Assembly: GCA_023386255.1 (NCBI GenBank)
Contig: JAEWKB010000239.1
Location: forward strand, 1 to 5,723
Length of the DNA stretch: 5,723 nt
Origin: Bacteroidota bacterium
GTDB taxonomy: Bacteria; Bacteroidota; Bacteroidia; Flavobacteriales; Flavobacteriaceae
Reading direction: 5' to 3'
Part shown: one piece after another, positions 1 to 5,068 of the stretch
Layout: every line of letters starts with the position of its first letter
Numbering within the stretch: position 1 is the first letter of the stretch
Made by a program: the position numbers and the translations under genes
Notes under the pieces: generated by a model
The model's database searches: none
What the model was told of the DNA's origin: nothing
The model's input: the letters and a program-made list of their open reading frames with translations, nothing else

Positions 1-680
1 TTATACTACTCACCTTACTACCGCTCTCCCTTTACAGCCAGAGTGACACCCTTTATTTTTCTGAAGTAATTAAGATCGGCTTTAAAAAGTACAAGAAAGA
101 AAGCGACCGTGCCACACGCCGCGGTGATGATGAGCGCGCAAAGTTCCTGTTTGATTCGCTGGTAAAAAACCACCTGGCAGGAACGCAATTTGATGATTTC
201 ACTCTTAGAAAGGCAAACGGCAGTAAGTTTAAACTGAGCAGCATTAAAAAGCCGGTAATGCTTATTACCTACTCATCGTGGTGTGTACCGAGTACCGGAG
301 AAATACCTGCCATAAACAAACTTGCCCAAAAATATGGTAAAGATGTAAAAATTGTAGTGCTGTTTTGGGACAAGCGCCACAATATAAAGAAAATCAAACG
401 CAAGTTTAACCGGAACATTACTGTATGTTATGCCCATGAGTCCTATAAAAATGATGCGCCAATGGTTTCGGCATTAAAGCATAAGCTGGGCTTCCCAACA
501 ACATTTTTCCTTGATGAAACACTGAAGGTGGTCGATATAAGGCGTTGCGGCATGAAGAAATGCCCTAAAAAAACACCTTACACCGAAGCATACGCTATTA
601 ACTTCAACTCCTACCTTGACGGTATGGGAACAATCCTGCTAAACAAAGAATTGCAAAAGGAGATGCTGGCAACAAAATAA
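1..680 (+). CDS. Secreted thioredoxin-fold protein (TlpA/redoxin-like) with a CVPS active site, 5' partial
   Basis: The reading frame is open from the left edge (first full codon at base 3) to TAA at 678-680, giving 225 visible residues. The start codon lies outside the window; the in-frame ATG at 258 is inside the thioredoxin core and is not the real start. The visible N-terminus is the end of a signal peptide (hydrophobic LLTLLPLSL, then YSQS), so the mature protein is probably periplasmic or envelope-exposed. A charged linker (about residues 25-60) leads into a thioredoxin fold: beta strand VMLITYSS, active site WCVPS (Cys94, Ser97), helix EIPAINKLAQKYG, and a cis-proline loop GFPTTF (Pro165). 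Family members normally carry WCxxC and reduce or exchange disulfides. Here the resolving cysteine is Ser (AGT, 291-293). Other cysteines are Cys142, Cys182 and Cys187. Numbering counts from the first full codon. The fold is well supported; substrate and redox role are unknown. Confidence 0.85.
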   Translation, partial: ILLTLLPLSLYSQSDTLYFSEVIKIGFKKYKKESDRATRRGDDERAKFLFDSLVKNHLAGTQFDDFTLRKANGSKFKLSSIKKPVMLITYSSWCVPSTGEIPAINKLAQKYGKDVKIVVLFWDKRHNIKKIKRKFNRNITVCYAHESYKNDAPMVSALKHKLGFPTTFFLDETLKVVDIRRCGMKKCPKKTPYTEAYAINFNSYLDGMGTILLNKELQKEMLATK

Positions 681-739
681 GTTCCGAGTTTAGAATTCAG
701 GGTTATTGAGTTCAACCCGGAAACCGAAACACGCAACTA
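681..739. terminator. Convergent intergenic gap with a short GGGTT/AACCC stem
   Basis: This 59-bp gap separates two converging genes. It holds a 5-bp perfect stem, GGGTT at 700-704 and AACCC at 714-718, with a 9-nt loop. A possible weaker outer pairing is TTCC (682-685) with GGAA (719-722). Neither strand has a T-run after the stem, so this is not a canonical intrinsic terminator. Its position between two 3' ends is the main argument for a terminator role, which is inferred only. Confidence 0.2.
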
Positions 740-1630
740 TTAATAACCTTCCGTAGGAATTTCCAGTTTATACGTTTTGCCCGGCGCTACAGTCAGCATC
801 CTGTCACGCAGCCACGGGTTATGTATCTTTAATATTTTGTAGTTAATGCCCTGTTCTTTGGCAAAAACCGCCAGGTCCGGTACCGAAGCAGCTACCTCTA
901 CCTGTTTGGCGGCAATAACAGGATACAGATCACCCGGCTGCAGGTTAAATTTGTATTGCACAGGCTTCTGCATGATCTCCTTAAGTGCCAGTATACGGAA
1001 TACATAACGTGCCGTTTCTTCGGTAAGAAGCAGGTCGTAATAATTTGTTACGCCCTGGAAATCAATCTGCCTGTTCACACCCGCAATTCCGCCGTTATAA
1101 GAAGCCGCAGCCAGTGTCCACGAGCCAAATTTCTGCTTTGCGTTCAGCAGGTATTTACAAGCAGCCTCAGTTGATTTCTCAAGATGGTAGCGCTCATCTA
1201 CCACATCGTTTATCTCCAGCCCGAATTGTTTTCCGGTTTCAGGCATAAACTGCCACACGCCCCTTGCCCCCGCCGGAGAAACCACGTTTACCAGCCCGCT
1301 CTCTATCACGGCCAGGTATTTAAAATCGTCTGGCACACCATACTTTTTTAATATTGGCTCTATAACAGGAAAAGCCCTGTTAGCCCTTTTTATTATTAAT
1401 TGAGTAGTGGCATGCAGGTTAGCGTTAACTAATAATTCGCGGTCAAATCTTTCGCGCACGTCGGCAATATGCAGCGGTGCTTTTTCACCTGCAAAATCAA
1501 TTTCAGCCGGGAAATAATTTTCTTTTCTTATCTCTGCCCCAGTGGCATTTTTATCAGATACGGCATGTATGAACAATCCGCTCATTGCTACCACCGCGGC
1601 TATAATGCCTGCTTTTCTTAAACTTTCCAT
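740..1630 (-). CDS. Secreted lytic transglycosylase (GH23, MltD-like, no LysM)
   Basis: This 296-residue protein is probably a lytic murein transglycosylase, which cleaves the MurNAc-GlcNAc bond of peptidoglycan and forms 1,6-anhydroMurNAc. Residues 1-24 are a signal peptide or anchor (basic MESLRK, then a hydrophobic stretch), placing it in the envelope. The SLT fold spans about residues 80-215. It contains the ES motif LAVIESGL with catalytic Glu110, the PAGARGVWQFMPETG block (119-133) and the AAASYNGG motif (174-181), all diagnostic of GH23 family 1. The C-terminal tail (about 225-296) ends in a short NPWL...YKLEIP segment like that following the SLT domain in MltD relatives, but no LysM repeat is seen. 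ATG at 1628-1630 is chosen because the signal peptide begins there. The gene follows the hydrolase by 6 bp (AAAGAT between its TAG and this ATG), so the two are probably cotranscribed and translationally linked. Confidence 0.9.
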   Translation of the reverse strand: MESLRKAGIIAAVVAMSGLFIHAVSDKNATGAEIRKENYFPAEIDFAGEKAPLHIADVRERFDRELLVNANLHATTQLIIKRANRAFPVIEPILKKYGVPDDFKYLAVIESGLVNVVSPAGARGVWQFMPETGKQFGLEINDVVDERYHLEKSTEAACKYLLNAKQKFGSWTLAAASYNGGIAGVNRQIDFQGVTNYYDLLLTEETARYVFRILALKEIMQKPVQYKFNLQPGDLYPVIAAKQVEVAASVPDLAVFAKEQGINYKILKIHNPWLRDRMLTVAPGKTYKLEIPTEGY

Positions 1631-1636
1631 ATCTTT

Positions 1637-2326
1637 CTATTTTGTAGTGTCTTTATTTCCTTCTTCACCCATTATTATTTTAGGCAAATGCTCATTAAAC
1701 CACCCGAACCGGTCAATGATCATAATATGCGTACCCCCGGGCACAGGTATATAGTTCTTAATATACCTGGCAGGGAACACCCCATCATCTGTGCCATGAA
1801 TATGTATAACCTCCGGATCGGGTTCAGTCCGGTCCCAGTTCAGTATAACTTTAAACGACCAATCAAGGTATTTCTTATCCCTGAAACCCAAAAACTTTTC
1901 ATACAGCTGCAGCCTTCTTTTTATAATGTTGTTGCCGGGAAACAACCTGTTCACCTTATCTACATTCTGCATCATGCGGGTCGGGAAAATAGTGTATATT
2001 TTACTCCATCGTGCAAAATGCATCCTTCGCGGAAACTCTTTATTGCATTTAACGCTGGAAATTATTATAACCTTCCTGGCCTTTATTAGCTTACACATTT
2101 CCTGCACAATCATCCCTCCCATAGATATGCCTATCAGTACAGGGTTTTCGTGCTTTATATATTTATTTGCCAGGCGTGCGCTGTAATCTCGCATGCTTTC
2201 ACCTTCTTCCGGCAATATCCATTCTACTATAAAGGTTTCAAACCTGTCTTCAGGTAACTTTATGTATTCAAATATCTTTGGGCTCGATGCCAGCCCGGGC
2301 ACAAAATAAACGGGGATTTTCTCCAT
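1637..2326 (-). CDS. Alpha/beta hydrolase, substrate unknown
   Basis: A 229-residue cytoplasmic-looking protein with no signal peptide and an alpha/beta-hydrolase layout. It has an N-terminal strand YFVPGLASS containing the oxyanion-type turn, a nucleophile elbow GISMGG (Ser68), an acid motif HGTDDGVFP (probably Asp181) and a C-terminal GGTHIMI (His200), together a complete Ser-Asp-His triad. The middle (about residues 95-160) is a basic, helical cap-like region rich in Arg and Lys. The family includes esterases, lipases and other acyl hydrolases; nothing visible fixes the substrate. I choose ATG at 2324-2326. An in-frame TTG lies directly before it (2327-2329) and would add one residue, but is less likely. 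It is the first gene of a two-gene minus-strand unit with the lytic transglycosylase, which hints at an envelope-related job, though that is inference from context. It is divergent from the pirin operon. Confidence 0.85.
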   Translation of the reverse strand: MEKIPVYFVPGLASSPKIFEYIKLPEDRFETFIVEWILPEEGESMRDYSARLANKYIKHENPVLIGISMGGMIVQEMCKLIKARKVIIISSVKCNKEFPRRMHFARWSKIYTIFPTRMMQNVDKVNRLFPGNNIIKRRLQLYEKFLGFRDKKYLDWSFKVILNWDRTEPDPEVIHIHGTDDGVFPARYIKNYIPVPGGTHIMIIDRFGWFNEHLPKIIMGEEGNKDTTK

Positions 2327-2361
2327 CAAAGTTGTTTTAACGCTCCTGTAAGAACGAGTGT

Positions 2362-2382
2362 CAAATTTTATTACGAAATTTG
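2362..2382. repeat. Inverted repeat CAAATTT-N7-AAATTTG (candidate operator)
   Basis: Perfect 7-bp arms, CAAATTT at 2362-2368 and AAATTTG at 2376-2382, are separated by 7 bp (TATTACG). The symmetric layout suits a dimeric regulator and sits between two divergent genes. The arms are A/T-rich with one G/C pair each, so chance is a real alternative. Confidence 0.3.
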
Positions 2383-2386
2383 TATA

Positions 2387-2432
2387 AAATTAAAATTTTT
2401 ATTGCAAAACGGCTTTCCTTTAATTTTAATTT
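2387..2432. repeat. 11-bp A/T-only inverted repeat upstream of pirin
   Basis: AAATTAAAATT at 2387-2397 is the exact reverse complement of AATTTTAATTT at 2422-2432, with a 24-nt spacer that includes the only G/C-bearing bases nearby. If transcribed it could fold into a leader hairpin ending 9 nt before the pirin ATG. All arm bases are A or T, so the pairing would be weak and could be coincidental in this composition. Confidence 0.3.
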
Positions 2433-2441
2433 ATAAAATTT

Positions 2442-3167
2442 ATGAGGTCAAGGATCTTCCCTAAAAATGAAAGAGGAAAAGCCAACCACGGCTGGCTTCA
2501 GGCTAATTTTTCTTTCTCGTTCGGTAACTATTATAATCCGGACATGGTACAGTTCGGCATGCTGCGCGTACTTAATGACGATACCATTGCAGCAGGCATG
2601 GGCTTTGGTACGCACCCGCATGACAATATGGAAATTGTTACCATACCCCTTGAAGGCGGCCTTACCCACCGCGACAGCATGGGCAACCAGGCAACAGTGC
2701 GCTTTGGGGAGGTGCAGGTAATGAGCGCCGGCACAGGCATACAGCACAGCGAAATGAACGCGAGCCAAACCGAACAGGCAAAAACGCTGCAGCTTTGGAT
2801 TTTTCCCGACAAACAAAATGTGACACCACGTTATGACCAGAAAGGTTTTGACCTTGATGCTAACCGCAACAAGCTTGTGCCTGTTGTAACTCCTGAAGAT
2901 AAAACTGACGGCAACGCGCTATGGATACATCAGCAGGCGTTCCTGCACCTGGGCGTTTTTGATGAAGGGCAGACCGTTGCCTATAGTTTGAAAATACCTG
3001 AGAACGGGGTTTACCTGTTCCTGATTGAGGGGCAGCTTGAAATTAACGGCGAAACTATAAATGAGCGTGATGCTTATGGGATTGTTGAGTTTGACTCTTT
3101 TGAAATAAAAATAAAAGCACCTTCGAAAATATTGACAATTGAAGTACCAATGAAGTTTAATGACTAG
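2442..3167 (+). CDS. Pirin family protein (bicupin, YhhW-type)
   Basis: A 241-residue bicupin. Pirins bind a metal, usually iron, in the N-terminal cupin. Several bacterial members (YhhW type) show quercetin 2,3-dioxygenase activity in vitro, while others act as redox-sensing or partner-binding proteins. The sequence shows the family opening (GKANHGWL, FSFGNYYNP, FGMLRVLNDD), then the metal site: GTHPHDNMEIVT supplies His58 and His60, and GTGIQHSEMN supplies His102 and Glu104. All four ligands are present. The LQLWIFP block (about 116-122) closes the first cupin, and the second, more degenerate cupin occupies about 160-238. Length and start match the family. It is probably a soluble cytoplasmic protein. 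It is the first gene of a three-gene operon, 2 bp before the GNAT-like gene. A catalytic role is plausible but the substrate cannot be told from sequence. Confidence 0.93.
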   Translation: MRSRIFPKNERGKANHGWLQANFSFSFGNYYNPDMVQFGMLRVLNDDTIAAGMGFGTHPHDNMEIVTIPLEGGLTHRDSMGNQATVRFGEVQVMSAGTGIQHSEMNASQTEQAKTLQLWIFPDKQNVTPRYDQKGFDLDANRNKLVPVVTPEDKTDGNALWIHQQAFLHLGVFDEGQTVAYSLKIPENGVYLFLIEGQLEINGETINERDAYGIVEFDSFEIKIKAPSKILTIEVPMKFND

Positions 3168-3169
3168 CT

Positions 3170-3451
3170 ATGGAAATTAAGGACAACGAATTTTCTAGGC
3201 AGTTTGAAACCGTTGTTGACGGTAAACTGCTTTCGGTAGAGTACTCTGTACAGGAACGTAAACTGTTCCTTACCCGCCTGAACACCCCTGAAGGCGTGAG
3301 TGATGAAACAGCAAATGATTTTTTACGGCAGATATTGGATATGGCCGAAGAGAAACGCCAAAAAGTGGTGCCTACCCACCCTAAAGTTACAGCCTTTTTC
3401 AGGAAAAACCCTAAGTATAAGGAACTGCTGCCACCGGGCATACGCATATGA
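3170..3451 (+). CDS. Short GNAT-like protein (YjdJ/NATD1-type N-acetyltransferase family), degenerate
   Basis: A 93-residue protein that I assign to the small GCN5-related acetyltransferases (the NATD1/YjdJ type, about 90-100 residues). Support comes from the pattern of paired strands (FETVVDGKLLSVEYSV, KLFLTRLNTPEGV), one long helix (about 46-62) and the C-terminal block VVPTHPKVTAFFRKNPKYKELLP, which matches the family's VxPxxxxVxxFxxxxPxY signature. Oddly, the acetyl-CoA pyrophosphate loop (R/Q-x-x-G-x-G/A) that should precede the helix is not recognisable (PEGVSDETAN instead), and the Cys-rich element before the last helix reads THP. It may be a binding or inactive relative rather than an enzyme. 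ATG at 3170 is 2 bp after the pirin stop; its TGA overlaps the next ATG (ATGA, 3448-3451), so the three genes are very likely coupled in translation. Confidence 0.7.
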   Translation: MEIKDNEFSRQFETVVDGKLLSVEYSVQERKLFLTRLNTPEGVSDETANDFLRQILDMAEEKRQKVVPTHPKVTAFFRKNPKYKELLPPGIRI

Positions 3452-4083
3452 TGCTGCCCTGCCCGCTGTGCAAAGGCGAAGGCCTCCCCTATTATCAGCA
3501 CATTAACCGCCAGTTCCTGCAATGTAGCAACTGCTCTTCGGTTTTTTTACATTCAAAGGATTACCTTACACCTGAAGCGGAAAAAAAGCACTACCTGAAC
3601 CACAACAACGACCCTGAAGATGTGCGGTATCAAAACTTTGTAGCGCCTGTAGTAAATGCTATCCTGAAGGATTTTGAGCCGGGGCATACGGGACTGGATT
3701 TTGGCTCCGGTACCGGTTCACCCATAATGAAACTGTTAGGGGATGCGCATTACAATATAAATCAGTACGACCTGTATTTCCACAATTACACTGAGCTGCT
3801 TGAAAAAAAGTATGACTACATAGCCTGCAGCGAAACAGCCGAGCATTTTAAAGACCCATACACCGAATTTAAACAGCTGCGCAGCATGCTGAAGCCGGGC
3901 GGTAAACTATATGTGTTTACCGAAAGGTTTGACCCCGGCCGCGATTTCGGTACGTGGTTTTATAAAACCGATGTTACGCATGTATTCCTATACCACATTA
4001 AAGCGTTTGAATGGATTATGAGCGAATTTAACTTTAACGGACTGGAGATTGACGGCAGGCTAGCTGTACTCACGTTAAAATAA
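3448..4083 (+). CDS. Class I SAM-dependent methyltransferase with N-terminal zinc-ribbon-like motif
   Basis: A 211-residue protein with two parts. Residues 1-30 hold two CxxC pairs, Cys5/Cys8 (CPLC) and Cys26/Cys29 (CSNC), the pattern of a small zinc ribbon. Residues 60-210 form a Rossmann-type methyltransferase: motif I LDFGSGTG (83-90) for S-adenosylmethionine, an acidic strand end NQYDLYF (about 105-111), YDYIACSETAEHF (122-134) as motif IV with the E..EH pattern of the Methyltransf_11/23 group, and KPGGKLYVFTERF (149-161) after it. The acceptor is unknown; a zinc ribbon joined to such a domain is seen in putative C- or O-methyltransferases and could also bind RNA or protein. ATG 3448 or the adjacent ATG 3451 could start it; 3448 gives the ATGA overlap with the GNAT-like stop. 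It is the last gene of the pirin operon. Confidence 0.85.
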   Translation: MMLPCPLCKGEGLPYYQHINRQFLQCSNCSSVFLHSKDYLTPEAEKKHYLNHNNDPEDVRYQNFVAPVVNAILKDFEPGHTGLDFGSGTGSPIMKLLGDAHYNINQYDLYFHNYTELLEKKYDYIACSETAEHFKDPYTEFKQLRSMLKPGGKLYVFTERFDPGRDFGTWFYKTDVTHVFLYHIKAFEWIMSEFNFNGLEIDGRLAVLTLK

Positions 4084-4096
4084 TCACAAAATTGAT

Positions 4097-4137
4097 TAAG
4101 GCTGTGATAGCTAAAATATAGCTGCTTTAATGCCTTA
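4097..4137 (+). terminator. Weak nested stem-loop after the pirin operon
   Basis: TAAGGC (4097-4102) pairs perfectly with GCCTTA (4132-4137), and inside it AGCTA (4109-4113) pairs with TAGCT (4119-4123) around a 5-nt AAATA loop. The stem starts 14 nt after the methyltransferase stop. No T-run follows directly (TAAAATTTGG instead), so it is at best an atypical terminator or an mRNA 3'-end structure. Confidence 0.25.
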
Positions 4138-4142
4138 TAAAA

Positions 4143-4194
4143 TTTGGATTTTAAAATTTACCGAGTATTTTTTTGATTAAGACTATTTGATTAA
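4143..4194 (+). promoter_or_regulatory. Candidate promoter/operator region upstream of the surface-protein pair
   Basis: TTTG at 4143-4146 is followed after 21 nt by TTTTTTTG (4168-4175), matching six of the eight positions of TAnnTTTG if both n positions are counted as free, so this is a poor match to the Bacteroidota -33/-7 promoter. Overlapping it, the 9-mer TTTGATTAA occurs twice with a 14-bp period (4172-4180 and 4186-4194). A third TTGATTAA lies at 4092-4099. The start of the next gene is about 85 nt downstream, leaving room for a leader. Assignment is tentative. Confidence 0.25.
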
Positions 4195-4277
4195 TAAATA
4201 CTTAGGCATAACCACCAGTGTTTTAGAGAAATGTTTTTACAGTAGATTTATGACTCAAACCATAAACCTATTTAATC

Positions 4278-5063
4278 ATGAAAAAACAATTCTTCTCATT
4301 GGCAATTGCGTTATGCGCAGTAACAGCTTATTCACAAGGAAACATTTTCCCGGGATCAGGTTATGTTGGCATTGGTAATACTAGCCCTACAGTATTGCTG
4401 GATGTAACCAACCACTTAAGCTTAAATACCGGAGCCACTCCAAAAATTGCTTTTTTTGGGGGCAGAAACATTACCCGCAATTATGTTAATGGTGTTTATA
4501 TTAGCTTAAATGCAATCACTACCGGAGAGATCGCAACAAAATTCCAGTCGGTTTCATGGAATGTTGATTACGGCTTTATGGAATTTAACTCTAAAGCTAC
4601 AACAAACACTACCAAGGCCGCAGTAACTTTTGGAAATGCAGGCAATGAGCTTTTCCGTATCAATCAAAACGGTAAAGTGCGCATTGGCAGCGGGGTTAAT
4701 GATATTAAAACACCGGATGGCTTTAAACTTTTTGTTGAAGACGGCATCCTTACCGAGAAAGTAAAAGTAGCCGTAAAAACTACTGCTGACTGGGCAGATT
4801 ATGTTTTTGAAAAAGAATATGAACTGATGCCGCTTGAAGAAGTAGAGAAGTATACTATTGAGAACAAACACCTGCCTAATGTTCCTTCTGCTAAGGAAAT
4901 GATCGAAACCGGCCTTGATGTGGCTCAAATGGATGCAAAACTGCTTGAAAAAATTGAAGAGCTGACACTTTACCTTATAGAGCAAAACAAAATAAACAAA
5001 GAGCAGGCAAACGAAATTGAGGAGCTAAAGGCTATGGTGAAAGCATTAACAGAGAAAAAATAA
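4278..5063 (+). CDS. Secreted tail-fibre-like surface protein with C-terminal coiled coil
   Basis: A 261-residue exported protein. Residues 1-20 are a signal peptide (MKKQFF, hydrophobic core, AYSQ). Just after it comes a GYVGIGNTSPTVLLDV segment (29-43), and later NGKVRIGSG (131-139). Both resemble the 'GxVGIGTxxPxxxLDV' units found in Bacteroidota tail-fibre-like proteins. The middle (about 50-125) is Thr/Asn/Gly-rich and strand-forming. The C-terminal block (about 147-235: GFKLFVEDGILTEKVKVAVK, DWADYVF, ENKHLPNVPSA, GLDVAQMDAKLLEKIEELT) is strongly conserved in flavobacterial proteins of this type. It ends in an amphipathic heptad-like helix (217-258), probably a trimeric coiled coil. No T9SS C-terminal sorting domain or lipobox is seen. 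Function is unknown; a cell-surface or extracellular fibre is inferred. No Shine-Dalgarno precedes ATG 4278. It lies 5 bp before the next gene, so they are probably cotranscribed. Confidence 0.8.
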   Translation: MKKQFFSLAIALCAVTAYSQGNIFPGSGYVGIGNTSPTVLLDVTNHLSLNTGATPKIAFFGGRNITRNYVNGVYISLNAITTGEIATKFQSVSWNVDYGFMEFNSKATTNTTKAAVTFGNAGNELFRINQNGKVRIGSGVNDIKTPDGFKLFVEDGILTEKVKVAVKTTADWADYVFEKEYELMPLEEVEKYTIENKHLPNVPSAKEMIETGLDVAQMDAKLLEKIEELTLYLIEQNKINKEQANEIEELKAMVKALTEKK

Positions 5064-5068
5064 TTTTT

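Larger units (their letters stand above)
2327..2441. promoter_or_regulatory. Divergent A/T-rich control region between the hydrolase unit and the pirin operon
   Basis: These 115 bp must hold the promoters for both divergent units. The region is strongly A/T-rich, especially from 2362 to 2441. I found no clean match to the Bacteroidota promoter (TTTG, about 20 nt, TAnnTTTG) in either direction, and no Shine-Dalgarno before the pirin ATG, which is usual in this phylum. Two inverted repeats lie inside and are listed separately. The regulatory role rests on position. Confidence 0.5.

Noticed and set aside
53..244. Minus-strand 63-residue open frame
   Set aside because: It lies antisense to the well-supported thioredoxin-fold gene, has no recognisable motif and low-complexity Ser/Arg content.
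258..680. A 140-residue gene starting at ATG 258
   Set aside because: The frame stays open to the left edge and upstream codons encode a signal peptide end and linker; ATG 258 falls in the first core strand of the thioredoxin fold.
1688..2186. Plus-strand open frames within the hydrolase gene
   Set aside because: They are antisense to a gene with an intact catalytic triad and show no domain signal.
2327..2334. CAACTTTG on the minus strand as a -7 promoter element for the hydrolase
   Set aside because: It abuts the start codon, so transcription would begin inside the gene; it also differs from TAnnTTTG in the first base.
2448..2816. Minus-strand open frames inside the pirin gene
   Set aside because: Pirin metal ligands and family blocks are all in the plus frame; the opposite frames carry no motif.
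3157..3522. Minus-strand 121-residue open frame across the GNAT-like/methyltransferase junction
   Set aside because: It is antisense to two coupled genes with recognisable family blocks and has no motif of its own.
4187..4378. Plus-strand 63-residue open frame before and overlapping the tail-fibre-like gene
   Set aside because: It overlaps the signal peptide region of the real gene in another frame, and most of it covers the A/T-rich control region with no protein-like pattern.
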